Source: Demequina sp. NBRC 110052
Lineage (GTDB): Bacteria > Actinomycetota > Actinomycetes > Actinomycetales > Demequinaceae
Reading direction: 5' to 3'
Assembly (NCBI RefSeq): GCF_002090075.1
Contig: NZ_BBRI01000003.1
Coordinates: 62,001 to 126,000, forward strand
DNA: 64,000 nt
The notes under the pieces were generated by a model. It was not told the DNA's origin. It did no database searches and worked only from the letters and a program-made list of their open reading frames with translations. Positions 1-8,224 of the stretch are shown here, piece after piece. The stretch's first letter is position 1; the number at the start of each line of letters is the position of its first letter. A program made the position numbers and the translations under genes.

Positions 1-1
1 C

Positions 2-1360
2 GCGAAGCACCACTGGGACGTCGTGAAGACCCGCGAGGCGGAACTCACGCACAACCCCACCACGCTCGCAGGCCTCGCCGACGAGGCGCCCGGCTTCCCG
101 TGGCGCGCATGGGCGGAGGCAATCCTGCTGCCCGAGGCCGCGCACGACCTGCTGATCGCGAGCGAGCCCAGTTACCTCGAGGCCTTCGCGGCGCTGTGGG
201 AGGAGATCGACCTCGAGACGTGGAAGACGTACCTGCGGTGGCGCATCGTCAACTCGCGCGCCCCCTACCTGACGCAGGAGATCTCGAAGGCGAACTTCGA
301 GTTCTACGGCACCGTGCTGTCCGGCGCGACCGAGCAGCGGGCCCGCTGGAAGCGCGGCGTGGGCTTCGTGGAGGCCGTCGCGGGCGAGCTCGTGGGCCAG
401 GAGTACGTGAAGGAGCACTTCCCGCCGGACCACAAGCAGCACATGGACCGCCTCGTGGCGAACCTCATCGAGGCGTACCGCACGTCCATCGAGAGCCTGC
501 CGTGGATGACGCCGCAGACTCGCGAGCGCGCGCTGGCCAAGCTCGCGCAGTTCACCCCGAAGATCGGCTATCCCGAGAAGTGGCGCGACTACACGGGCCT
601 CGCCGTGAGCTCGGAGGACCTGCTCGGGAACGTGCGTTCAGCGTCGGCGTTCGAGGAGGACTGGGAGTGGTCCAAGATCGGCAAGCCCGTGGATCACACC
701 GAGTGGCTCATGACGCCGCAGACGGTCAACGCGTACTACCTGCCGATGGCCAACGAGATCGTGTTCCCCGCCGCGATCCTGCAGCCCCCGTTCTTCCACC
801 CCGAGGCGGACGACGCCGTGAACTACGGCGGAATCGGCTCCGTGATCGGCCACGAGATCGGCCACGGCTTCGACGACCAGGGCTCCAAGTACGACGGCAC
901 CGGCAAGCTCGACGACTGGTGGACCGAGGCGGACCGCGAGGCATTCATGGAGCGCGCCAAGGCCCTCATCGCGCAGTACGACGGCTACTCCCCCGCGCAG
1001 CTGTCCGACGAGCACAAGGTCAACGGCGCACTCACGGTCGGCGAGAACATCGGCGATCTCGCGGGCGTCGAGATCGCGCTCAAGGCGTACGAGATCGCGC
1101 TGGGTCACCCCATTGCAGAGGCCCCCGAGGTCGGCGGACTGACCGCCGCGCAGCGGTTCTTCATCGGATACGCGCTGACCGAGCGCATGGTCACGCGCGA
1201 CGAGGCGCTCATCACGCGACTCAACACCGACCCGCACTCGCCGAGCGAGTTCCGCGTCAACGGCATCGTGCGCAACGTCGCCGCCTGGTACGAGGCGTTC
1301 GGCGTGACCGAGGGTGACGACCTGTGGCTCGATCCCGAGGAGCGCGTCAGCATCTGGTGA
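2..1360 (+). CDS. pepO: M13 family zinc metallopeptidase (PepO/neprilysin-like), 5' truncated
   Basis: The gene enters from the left edge, since the open frame continues to base 2 with no convincing start. Only the C-terminal part of what is normally a protein of about 650 residues is present. M13 enzymes cut short peptides. The zinc motif HEIGH is encoded at 851-865, followed by the family's FDDQGS. Upstream lies the conserved NAYY...EIVFPAA segment, and downstream VNGALTVGENIGDLAG carries the third zinc ligand and the ENIGDL block. The protein ends in the typical RVSIW. All catalytic motifs are intact, so the enzyme should be active. Intracellular PepO-like or exported cannot be decided without the N-terminus. 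Confidence 0.93.
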   Translation, partial: AKHHWDVVKTREAELTHNPTTLAGLADEAPGFPWRAWAEAILLPEAAHDLLIASEPSYLEAFAALWEEIDLETWKTYLRWRIVNSRAPYLTQEISKANFEFYGTVLSGATEQRARWKRGVGFVEAVAGELVGQEYVKEHFPPDHKQHMDRLVANLIEAYRTSIESLPWMTPQTRERALAKLAQFTPKIGYPEKWRDYTGLAVSSEDLLGNVRSASAFEEDWEWSKIGKPVDHTEWLMTPQTVNAYYLPMANEIVFPAAILQPPFFHPEADDAVNYGGIGSVIGHEIGHGFDDQGSKYDGTGKLDDWWTEADREAFMERAKALIAQYDGYSPAQLSDEHKVNGALTVGENIGDLAGVEIALKAYEIALGHPIAEAPEVGGLTAAQRFFIGYALTERMVTRDEALITRLNTDPHSPSEFRVNGIVRNVAAWYEAFGVTEGDDLWLDPEERVSIW

Positions 1361-1407
1361 CGTCCACACGTGCGCGCCGGGGCGTTCCGCGCGGCGCGCA
1401 CGTGACG

Positions 1408-1413
1408 TACAGT
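1408..1413 (+). promoter_or_regulatory. candidate -10 box (TACAGT) of the Cys-rich mini-gene
   Basis: TACAGT fits the actinobacterial TANNNT -10 pattern. It lies 48 bases after the peptidase stop and 47 bases before the ATG at 1461. TTCCGC, 17 bases upstream, is a poor -35. The intervening leader holds a small GGACC/GGTCC hairpin. This is an inference from pattern only. Confidence 0.35.
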
Positions 1414-1460
1414 GTCGCTACGGACCTGTACCGGTCCGCCCCGAGAGATTGGAGCACCCT

Positions 1461-1568
1461 ATGGCAGACGTGAAGAGCATCGACCTGATCGACATCAAGG
1501 CCGAGACGCCCGCTGCCGAGCAGTCCTCGGGCGGATGCGCCTGTGGAGGCTGCGGCTGCGGCCAGTGA
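1461..1568 (+). CDS. small cysteine-rich protein, 35 residues, function unknown
   Basis: The 35-residue protein begins at an ATG with GGAG six bases upstream. It is followed at once by a strong hairpin terminator, so it looks like a deliberate monocistronic gene. The first 22 residues are ordinary and acidic (MADVKSIDLIDIKAE...). The C-terminus is a dense Gly/Cys tail, GGCACGGCGCGQ, with four cysteines in CxCxxCxC spacing. Such a tail could bind a metal, form an Fe-S or thiol centre, or be modified. I do not recognise a named family. It lies about 100 bases after the M13 peptidase gene and may be independent of it. Confidence 0.7.
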   Translation: MADVKSIDLIDIKAETPAAEQSSGGCACGGCGCGQ

Positions 1569-1593
1569 GTCGACCCTAGAACTTCAAGACCGG

Positions 1594-1627
1594 AAGCGGG
1601 ATCGAGCCTGAGGGCTCGGTCCCGCTT
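1594..1627. terminator. hairpin terminator between convergent genes
   Basis: AAGCGGGATCGAGCC and GGCTCGGTCCCGCTT form a 15-bp stem with one mismatch and a 4-base loop. The hairpin starts 26 bases after the mini-gene and faces the 3' end of the GH13 gene. It probably serves both strands. Confidence 0.8.
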
Positions 1628-1684
1628 TCGGCGTTCCGGGGCGCTCACGCCTCCTCACACCCCGTGCGGCCTCAGCCAGGGCGC

Positions 1685-3385
1685 TCACGCCTCCTGCAGG
1701 AGGACGCGCACCTCCCACGGCGCCAGCGCGACCGAGCCGGCCCCCGCGTCGGGCAGGCGATCCGCCTGGGCGACGTTCGCGAGGACCTCCTCGCCCTCGA
1801 GCGCGATCGGCGCGGTCACCTGCTCTCCGGAGAGGTTCGCGACCACCGTCAGCTCAGCGCCGCCCAGCGTGCGTCGATACGCGAACACCTGCGGATCGTC
1901 AGGCACGAGCATCGTGAAGTCTCCGTCTGCGACCACGGGCTCGCGATGGCGCAGCGCGATGAGGTCGCGGTGGAAGGTCCACACCGAGTCCGGGTCGCCC
2001 ACCTGAGATTCGGCATTGAGCCACGTGTGGTTCGCCGTGACCTTCAGCCACGGCTCCCCCGTCGTGAAGCCCGCATGGCGCGACGAGTCCCACTGCACCG
2101 GCGTGCGCGCATTGTCGCGGCTCTGCGCGCGCAGGCCCGCGAGGATGCGGCCCGCCTCCCATCCGTGGGAGGTCAGCTCGTCGTACGCGTTGAGCGACTC
2201 GACGTCGCGATAGTCCTCGATCGAGCCGAACCCCGCGTTCGTCATGCCGAGTTCCTCGCCCTGATAGACGTATGGCGTGCCGCGCATGAGATGCAGCACG
2301 GCCGAGAGCGCCTTCGCCGAGCGCGCCCAGTGCTCGCCGTCGTCGCCGTAGCGCGACACGATGCGCGGCTGGTCGTGGTTGTCCCAGTACAGGCTGTTCC
2401 AGCCGCGCTCTCCCAGCTCTGTCTGCCATCGGCCCAGGATCGCCTTGAGGCGCGCGAGATCGAGTGGGCGGGGATCGAACTTGCCGCCGGGCCCGTGGTC
2501 CACGCCCACATGGTCGAACTGGAAGACCATGTCGAGCTCGCGCCTGTCGGGGTCGGTGACGAGCAGTGCGTCCTCGAGGGTCACGCCTGGCATCTCGCCG
2601 ACGGTGAGCAGCTGCGCCTCGCGCTCCGCGAAGACCTCCCGGTGCATCTCCTGGAGGAACTCGTGCATCCGCGGCCCCGAGGTGTACTGAGCCGAGCCAT
2701 CCGCGTGGCCGACCGCGCCGGGCTCGCCATCCGCGAGCGGCAGCACCTTGGAGATGAGATTGATGACGTCCATCCGGAAGCCGTCGACGCCCTTGTCGAG
2801 CCACCAGCGCATCATGTCGTACACCGCCTCGCGCACCTCCGGGTTCTCCCAGTTGAGGTCCGGCTGTTTGGTGTGGAACAGGTGCAGGTAGTACTCCTGC
2901 GTGTCGTCGTCGCCCTCCCATACGGGGCCGGAGAAGAAGCTGCGCCAGTTCGTGGGCTCAGCGCCAGGGTCGCCGTACTCGCGCCCCTCGCGCGGTGGGC
3001 GCCACCAGTACCAGTCGCGCTTCGCGCTGTGCCTGGAGGCGCGCGACTCGAGGAACCACGGGTGCTCGTCCGAGGTGTGGTTGACGACGAGGTCCATGAC
3101 GATCCTGATGCCACGTGCGTGCGCGTCCGCGAGCAGCGCGTCGAAGTCCGCCATGGTGCCGAACGCTGGATCGATCGCGCGGTAATCGGAGATGTCGTAG
3201 CCGTTGTCCGCGTGCGGGGAGGCGTAGATGGGCGAGAGCCACAGCACGTCGATGCCGAGCGCCTCCAGGTAGGGAAGGCGACGACGAATGCCGGGAAGGT
3301 CGCCGATCCCGTCCCCGTTCGAGTCCTGGAAGCTGCGCGGATAGATCTGATAGACCACCGCAGACCTGAACCAGTCGGCACCCAT
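1685..3385 (-). CDS. GH13 alpha-glucosidase / oligo-1,6-glucosidase
   Basis: The 566-residue cytoplasmic enzyme hydrolyses short alpha-glucosides such as maltose, isomaltose or sucrose-type oligosaccharides. The N-terminus WFRSAVVYQIYPRSFQDSNG is the classic alpha-glucosidase entry. VMDLVVNHTSDEHPWF is GH13 region I, GFRMDVIN carries nucleophile D206, TVGE the acid/base E264, and NHD the third carboxylate D338. The length fits the oligo-1,6-glucosidase group rather than trehalose synthase or amylase. The start ATG has a GAAGGGAA ribosome site. It is monocistronic and convergent with the Cys-rich gene. Together with MalQ further along, it suggests maltodextrin use. The exact substrate cannot be read from sequence. 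Confidence 0.92.
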   Translation of the reverse strand: MGADWFRSAVVYQIYPRSFQDSNGDGIGDLPGIRRRLPYLEALGIDVLWLSPIYASPHADNGYDISDYRAIDPAFGTMADFDALLADAHARGIRIVMDLVVNHTSDEHPWFLESRASRHSAKRDWYWWRPPREGREYGDPGAEPTNWRSFFSGPVWEGDDDTQEYYLHLFHTKQPDLNWENPEVREAVYDMMRWWLDKGVDGFRMDVINLISKVLPLADGEPGAVGHADGSAQYTSGPRMHEFLQEMHREVFAEREAQLLTVGEMPGVTLEDALLVTDPDRRELDMVFQFDHVGVDHGPGGKFDPRPLDLARLKAILGRWQTELGERGWNSLYWDNHDQPRIVSRYGDDGEHWARSAKALSAVLHLMRGTPYVYQGEELGMTNAGFGSIEDYRDVESLNAYDELTSHGWEAGRILAGLRAQSRDNARTPVQWDSSRHAGFTTGEPWLKVTANHTWLNAESQVGDPDSVWTFHRDLIALRHREPVVADGDFTMLVPDDPQVFAYRRTLGGAELTVVANLSGEQVTAPIALEGEEVLANVAQADRLPDAGAGSVALAPWEVRVLLQEA

Positions 3386-3452
3386 GGCGGTTCCCTTCGT
3401 CGACGACGTCGTCGCCTCTCAGCCTAGGACGGCCGCTCGGCCGCGCTGCCCT

Positions 3453-5300
3453 CTAGTGACTCTGACCGGCGGCGAGCGTCGCGTACAGGCCCCCGCGCTC
3501 GACCAGCTCCGCGTGGCTGCCTGACTCGACGATGCGGCCGCGCTCGACGACGTGGATCACGTCGGCGCCGGCCACGGTCGAGAGCCGATGCGCGACGACG
3601 AGCGTAGTCCTGCCGCGCGCGGCCGCGTCGAGCGCCTCCTGGACCACGCGCTCGCTCACGGTGTCGAGAGCGCTCGTGGCCTCGTCGAGAAGGAGCACCG
3701 GCGGGTCCTTGAGGAGCACGCGCGCGATCGCGATGCGCTGCTTCTCGCCTCCCGAGAGTCTGTAGCCGCGCTCGCCCACCACGGTCTCGTAGCCCTCGGC
3801 GAAGCCCTCGATGGTGGTGTGGATGTTCGCCGCGCGGCACGCGGCCTCGAGCTCGGCGTCCGTCGCGTCTGGTTTCGCGTATCGCAGGTTCGCGGCGATC
3901 GTGTCATGGAAGAGGTAGGTCTCCTGCGTGACGACCCCGATGCGGTCCACCACGGACTCCTGCGTCAGATTGCGCACGTCCTCGCCTGCGAACAGCACCG
4001 CACCCTCCGACGCCTCGTGGAGACGAGCGGCCAGGTACACGACGGTGGTCTTGCCGGCCCCCGAGGGGCCCACGAACGCGTGCGTCTCGCCCGGGCGCGC
4101 CACGAAGGACACGTCGGCGAGAGTCGGCGGCGCGTCCTCGCGCGCGCCGGGATACGTGAACCCGACGCCGCGGAACTCGACCTGCCCCATGGGGCCTGGC
4201 GCATCGTCGGCGGCCACCGCGTCGGGCGCGTCCGCGATCTGCGGCTCCAGGTCCAGGTACTCGAAGATGCGCGCGAACAGCGCGCGCGAGGTCTGCACCT
4301 CGAGCGCGACGCGCATGAGCGCCATCAGCGGGAACAGCAGCCGCGCCTGAAGAGTGGTGAACGCGACGATGGTTCCCGCCGTGAGAGTGGTGCCGGCCGC
4401 ATCGCCAGAGCCGCGCGCGATGAGCCAGCCGGCGGCGAGGTAGACCACGGCGGGGACAGACGACATGACCACGTTGACCAGACCGAAGAACCACTGCCCA
4501 CTCATGGCCTGGCTGACCTGGAGGCGGATCTGGTTCGAGTTCTCGTCGGAGTAGCGCGCGGTCTCGAACCGCTGCCTGTTGTACGTCTTCGACAGCAGGA
4601 TGCCGCTGACCGACAGCGTCTCCTGCGTGATCGCCGTCATCTCGGACAGGCTCTCCTGCGTGCGCGCGGCGATGCGCTGGCGCACGCGGCCCACGCGGCG
4701 CTGCACCACGACGAGCGCGGGCATGAGGATCACCGCGAGCACCGTGAGCCGCCAGTCGAGCAGCAGCATCGCCACGAGGCTCGCGACGACCGTGACGACA
4801 TTGCCGACGATCGACTGCACGAACGTGGTCAGCACGCCCGCGACCCCGCCCACATCGTTCTGGAGGCGCGACTGGATCACTCCGGTCTTGGTGCGCGTGA
4901 AGAAGGCGAGCTCCATCGACTGCAGGCGCGTGAACAGGCGCACGCGGAGGTCGCCGGTGACGCGATTGCCGACGGTGGAGGTGACGTACGTCTGCCAGAC
5001 GCCGAGCATCGCGGCCGCGATGAAGATCGCGATCATGATGCCGACCAGCTCGGCGAGCAGGCCCAGATCCGGCGTGCCGGTGCCACCGAGCGAATCAGCC
5101 GGGAACAGCGCCTCGTCGAAGATGCGCTCCACGATCAGGGGCGGCACCACGGTCGCACCGGAGGCCGCGATCACGAGAGCCGCCGTCAGCACCAGGTGCC
5201 CGCGGTAGGGCGCGAACAGACGCCCGATGCGGCTCCACAGGTGCGGGATCGCGGGCGCCTCCGCGATGAGGCGGCGCGCCTCGTCCTCGTTCCGGACCAT
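3453..5300 (-). CDS. ABC exporter half-transporter (MsbA/LmrA type)
   Basis: The 615-residue protein combines an N-terminal six-helix exporter domain (about 20-320) with a C-terminal ATPase. The ATPase has Walker A GPSGAGKTT near residue 409, signature LSGGEKQR near 515 and Walker B VLLLDEATSALD. Half-transporters of this type dimerise and export drugs or lipids. I chose the ATG at 5300 because it gives MVRNEDEARR and the standard family length, with AGGGGA just before it; the open frame continues upstream only as shadow sequence. A MarR regulator gene lies 104 bases upstream on the same strand, the usual arrangement for a locally controlled efflux pump. Confidence 0.92.
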   Translation of the reverse strand: MVRNEDEARRLIAEAPAIPHLWSRIGRLFAPYRGHLVLTAALVIAASGATVVPPLIVERIFDEALFPADSLGGTGTPDLGLLAELVGIMIAIFIAAAMLGVWQTYVTSTVGNRVTGDLRVRLFTRLQSMELAFFTRTKTGVIQSRLQNDVGGVAGVLTTFVQSIVGNVVTVVASLVAMLLLDWRLTVLAVILMPALVVVQRRVGRVRQRIAARTQESLSEMTAITQETLSVSGILLSKTYNRQRFETARYSDENSNQIRLQVSQAMSGQWFFGLVNVVMSSVPAVVYLAAGWLIARGSGDAAGTTLTAGTIVAFTTLQARLLFPLMALMRVALEVQTSRALFARIFEYLDLEPQIADAPDAVAADDAPGPMGQVEFRGVGFTYPGAREDAPPTLADVSFVARPGETHAFVGPSGAGKTTVVYLAARLHEASEGAVLFAGEDVRNLTQESVVDRIGVVTQETYLFHDTIAANLRYAKPDATDAELEAACRAANIHTTIEGFAEGYETVVGERGYRLSGGEKQRIAIARVLLKDPPVLLLDEATSALDTVSERVVQEALDAAARGRTTLVVAHRLSTVAGADVIHVVERGRIVESGSHAELVERGGLYATLAAGQSH

Positions 5301-5404
5301 TCCCCTGCCGCCTGGTGCCACCGTGCCTCGCGTTCGTCGTGCGGCGGCTGACGCGCCGCCGTGTGCATGCCAGCGTACGGCCAGCCTCCGGCATTCCCTC
5401 CCGG

Positions 5405-5878
5405 CTAGAGCCCGAGCTCGAGCAGCTCGTCCGGGGCGGCCTCGCCTGCGGCGGCGGCGAACAGCTCCATGCCGCGGCGCACGGCCTCGCGATCGTCTGC
5501 GCTCATCGTCGCGAGGGTGCCGGCGATTTCCTCCCTGCGGCGACGGGTGACCTGGGCGACGAGGTCGCGCGCGCGCGGCGTGAGGTCCACGCGGACCTCG
5601 CGGCGGTTGCCCTCGACCGAGGTACGGGTGACCCAGCCGCCCGCCTCGAGCCTCTCGATGGTGCGCGTGAGGGTGGAGGGATGCACCCCCAGGCGGGCCG
5701 CCACGTCGGACATGCGCGCACCCTCGTGCCCGTCGAGCACGACGAGCGCGCGGAACTGGACCAGCGTGAGCTCCTCGAGCGCGGGGGCGAGCGAGCGCAC
5801 CACGTAGCCCAGGAGCGAGCGGGAGGCGAGGATCGTGGCGCTCGCGGTGTCGTCGAGCGGTGAGGTGGGCCGTGCCAT
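5405..5878 (-). CDS. MarR family transcriptional regulator
   Basis: The 157-residue winged-helix protein carries the MarR DNA-recognition segment MSDVAARLGVHPSTLTRTIE, followed by the wing VEGNRREVRVDLTPRARDL. It precedes the ABC exporter gene on the same strand and diverges from the ClC channel gene, so it probably controls both and itself. A TAGCCT hexamer ends 7 bases before its ATG and no ribosome site is visible, which suggests a leaderless message. A 13-bp perfect palindrome lies in the shared promoter region. The inducer is unknown. Confidence 0.9.
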   Translation of the reverse strand: MARPTSPLDDTASATILASRSLLGYVVRSLAPALEELTLVQFRALVVLDGHEGARMSDVAARLGVHPSTLTRTIERLEAGGWVTRTSVEGNRREVRVDLTPRARDLVAQVTRRRREEIAGTLATMSADDREAVRRGMELFAAAAGEAAPDELLELGL

Positions 5879-5884
5879 CCGTCC

Positions 5885-5890
5885 AGGCTA
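5885..5890 (-). promoter_or_regulatory. candidate -10 box (TAGCCT) of marR, leaderless
   Basis: On the minus strand TAGCCT ends 7 bases before the MarR ATG at 5878. TTGCAC, 19 bases upstream, could be the -35 and overlaps the palindrome at 5911-5923. Confidence 0.5.
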
Positions 5891-5905
5891 GCCGGACTCG
5901 CGTGC

Positions 5906-5911
5906 TACCGT
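5906..5911 (+). promoter_or_regulatory. candidate -10 box (TACCGT) for the ClC gene
   Basis: TACCGT places a transcription start near 5918, inside the palindrome at 5911-5923. That leaves about 29 bases of leader before the GTG at 5947, which contains the GAGGAA ribosome site. Confidence 0.4.
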
Positions 5912-5923
5912 GCAACAGTTGCA
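5911..5923. promoter_or_regulatory. probable MarR operator, 13-bp perfect palindrome
   Basis: TGCAACAGTTGCA is a perfect inverted repeat around a central A, of the CAAC-GTTG type seen in MarR-family operators. It overlaps the putative -35 of marR and the putative start site of the ClC gene, so a bound repressor would block both directions. Confidence 0.6.
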
Positions 5924-5946
5924 TGTCTACACGTGAGGAATCACCC

Positions 5947-7701
5947 GTGCCGCCCGCCCCCGTATCCCTGCCGCAGCGCGCCCTCGCCTGGGTCCGCCGC
6001 TCCGAGAACTCGGCGCTCATCGCGCTCTCGCTCGTCGTCGGCGCCGCCGCCGGGCTCGGCGCGATCGCGTTCCGCTGGTTGATCGAGTCCGCCACGCTGT
6101 TCTTCTCGGGCCACGCTGACTACTCGGCTGTCACGGACCACGCGCCGCACCCGTGGGTGCCGTGGCTCGGCGGCCTCTTCGTGGTGCTCGCTCCCGCCGT
6201 AGGCGGCCTCATCTACGGCCCGATCATCCACCGCTGGGCACGCGAGGCGCGTGGCCACGGCGTGCCCGAGGTCATGTACGCGATCTCCAAGCGCGGCGGG
6301 CGCATCCCGGTGAAGGTCGCGTTCGTCAAGGCGTTCGCCTCGGCCATCACGATCGGTTCGGGCGGCTCGGTGGGGCGCGAGGGCCCGATCGTGCAGATCG
6401 GCTCCGCGCTGGGCTCGAGCCTCGCCCGCGCCGTGAGGCTCAACGAGTCGCAGGTCCGGCTGCTCGTCGCCTGCGGCGCTGCGGGCGGCATCGCGGCCAC
6501 CTTCAACGCCCCCATCGCGGGCGTGTTCTTCGCGATGGAGCTGCTCCTGGTGAGCTTCGCGGCGCGCACGTTCGCCGCGGTCGTCCTGTCCTCCGTGACC
6601 GCGTCGGTGATCGCGCGCGCGGTCCTGGGCGACGAGGCGTTCCTTGTGCTGCCCGAGTTCCACGTCGCGCACGTGTGGGAGTACGGCATGTATGCGCTGT
6701 TGGGCCTGGTCGCTGCGCTCGTCGCCGTCGGGTTCACGAAGGCGCTGTACTGGTTCGAGGACGCTGCGGACAGGATCTGGAAGGGGCCCGAGTGGCTGCG
6801 GCCCGGCGTCGGAGGCCTGTTGCTGGGCCTGTTGCTGCTCGCGATCCCGCAGATGTACGGGGTGGGCTACCCCGTGCTCGAGAACGCCGTCATGGGCGGT
6901 TACGTCATCGGCTTCCTGGTGCTCCTGCTGCTCGCGAAGATCGTCGCGACGTCGCTGACGATCGCGATCGGCGGCTCGGGCGGCGTCTTCGCCCCCTCGC
7001 TCTTCCTAGGCGCGATGCTGGGCGCGGCGTTCGGCCAGTCGCTCGATGCGATCCTGCCCGACGCGGGGCTCACCCCTGGCGCGTACGCCCTCGTGGGAAT
7101 GGCGGCCGTCTTCGCGGGCGCCTCGCGGGCACCCATCACCGCGGTCATCATCCTGTTCGAGCTCACGGGCGAGTACACGATCATCCTGCCGCTGCTGCTG
7201 GCCGTGGTCGTCTCCACCATGCTGTCCTCGCACGTGTCGAAGGACTCGATCTACACGGCGAAGCTGCGTCGCCGCGGCGTCGACCTGACGCGCCGGCCGG
7301 GCGCCGCCGCGCTCGCCGGCGTCTCGGTCGAGTCCCTCATGCGCACGGCGCCGCGCACCGTGTCCACGCGCATGTCGGCCACCGAGGCCGTCGACAGGCT
7401 GCTCAAGTCCGGTCGCAAGTCGTTGCCCGTCGTCACAGAGCACGGCGAGTACGTGGGCGTGGTCACGTTGGCCGCCGCAGCGTCGGCCATCACTGAGGAT
7501 GAGGACGCGCGCGAAGTCACGGTCTCCCAGCTGATCGAATGGCGCGACTACGTCGCTCCCGAGGCGCCCGTCGAGGAGGTGCTGGACCGCCTGCTCGAGG
7601 GCGAGTCCAACGATGGCCTCCCGGTGCTGGATGCCGAAGGCGCGCTCGTCGGGTGGCTGCGCGCCGAGGCGGTGCTGCGGCGCATGTCAGCCAGGGCGTG
7701 A
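5947..7701 (+). CDS. ClC family chloride channel/transporter with C-terminal CBS pair
   Basis: This is a 584-residue membrane protein of the ClC family, which exchanges or conducts chloride. It shows the three selectivity motifs: GSGGSVGREGP, with gating glutamate E145; an FNAPIAGVFFAMEL segment; and GGSGGVFAPSLFLGA. Residues from about 460 form two CBS domains, expected to sense nucleotides. I prefer the GTG at 5947, with GAGGAA six bases upstream. The earlier ATG at 5923 lies inside the MarR-type palindrome and has no ribosome site. The intact gating glutamate argues for H+/Cl- exchange, but ion coupling is not certain. Confidence 0.92.
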   Translation: MPPAPVSLPQRALAWVRRSENSALIALSLVVGAAAGLGAIAFRWLIESATLFFSGHADYSAVTDHAPHPWVPWLGGLFVVLAPAVGGLIYGPIIHRWAREARGHGVPEVMYAISKRGGRIPVKVAFVKAFASAITIGSGGSVGREGPIVQIGSALGSSLARAVRLNESQVRLLVACGAAGGIAATFNAPIAGVFFAMELLLVSFAARTFAAVVLSSVTASVIARAVLGDEAFLVLPEFHVAHVWEYGMYALLGLVAALVAVGFTKALYWFEDAADRIWKGPEWLRPGVGGLLLGLLLLAIPQMYGVGYPVLENAVMGGYVIGFLVLLLLAKIVATSLTIAIGGSGGVFAPSLFLGAMLGAAFGQSLDAILPDAGLTPGAYALVGMAAVFAGASRAPITAVIILFELTGEYTIILPLLLAVVVSTMLSSHVSKDSIYTAKLRRRGVDLTRRPGAAALAGVSVESLMRTAPRTVSTRMSATEAVDRLLKSGRKSLPVVTEHGEYVGVVTLAAAASAITEDEDAREVTVSQLIEWRDYVAPEAPVEEVLDRLLEGESNDGLPVLDAEGALVGWLRAEAVLRRMSARA

Positions 7702-7726
7702 CCCGGCGCGTGGGAGACTTGCGGCC

Positions 7727-8200
7727 ATGAACGCGCTGCCCGCCATCGCCTTCTTCGAGCCGCGGATCCCGAACAACACCGGGAACGCGATCCGCACGTC
7801 GGCCGTCACGGGCTCGCCGCTGAGGCTGATCGAGCCGCTCGGCTTCGACCTGTCCGAGCCGAAGCTGCGCCGCGCCGGCCTCGACTACCACGACCTCGCG
7901 ACGGTCACGGTGCACCCGAGCCTGGACGCGATGCTCGAGGAGTTCCCCGAGGCGCGCGTGTTCGCCTTCACCGGCCGCGGCGAGACGCGCTACACGGACG
8001 TGACCTACGAGCCGACGGACATCCTGCTGTTCGGGCCCGAGCCCACGGGCCTGCCCGACGCGGTGCTCGCCCACCCTCGCATCACGGCCTGGGTGCGCAT
8101 CCCGATGCTGCCGGGGCGCCGTTCGCTCAACCTGTCCAACTCGGCGGCGATCGCCGCGTACGAAGCCGCGCGACAGGCAGGCTTCGACGGTCACGTCTGA
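7727..8200 (+). CDS. trmL: tRNA (cytidine/uridine(34)-2'-O)-methyltransferase TrmL (SPOUT)
   Basis: The 157-residue SPOUT methyltransferase 2'-O-methylates the wobble base of tRNA-Leu isoacceptors. It opens with IAFFEPRIPNNTGNAIRT. The SAM-binding trefoil knot is visible as LLFGPEPTGLP and IPMLPGRRSLNLSNSAAIAAYEA, matching the E. coli TrmL/YibK blocks at the expected length. It starts 25 bases after the ClC stop. A GAGACT hexamer ends 8 bases before the ATG, and GGGAG could also act as a ribosome site, so it may be read both from the ClC promoter and from its own. Confidence 0.94.
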   Translation: MNALPAIAFFEPRIPNNTGNAIRTSAVTGSPLRLIEPLGFDLSEPKLRRAGLDYHDLATVTVHPSLDAMLEEFPEARVFAFTGRGETRYTDVTYEPTDILLFGPEPTGLPDAVLAHPRITAWVRIPMLPGRRSLNLSNSAAIAAYEAARQAGFDGHV

Positions 8201-8204
8201 CCCG

Positions 8205-8219
8205 GCCCGAGCGTCGGGC
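8205..8219. terminator. short GC hairpin between convergent genes
   Basis: GCCCGA-GCG-TCGGGC follows the trmL stop by 4 bases and the reductase stop on the other strand by 5. There is no T tract. It is a plausible bidirectional terminator. Confidence 0.5.
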
Positions 8220-8224
8220 GGGCG

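Noticed and set aside
1664-3427. Long plus-strand frame opposite the GH13 gene
   Set aside because: It is a high-GC antisense shadow; the minus strand encodes a complete glycosidase with all catalytic motifs.
5860-5946. Earlier starts for the ClC gene, including ATG 5923
   Set aside because: ATG 5923 lies in the operator palindrome without a ribosome site; GTG 5947 has GAGGAA at the right distance.
5301-6095. Upstream extension of the ABC exporter frame on the minus strand
   Set aside because: The extra 265 codons are Arg/Gly/Ala-rich shadow sequence covering the marR gene and the ClC start. The exporter has normal length from 5300.
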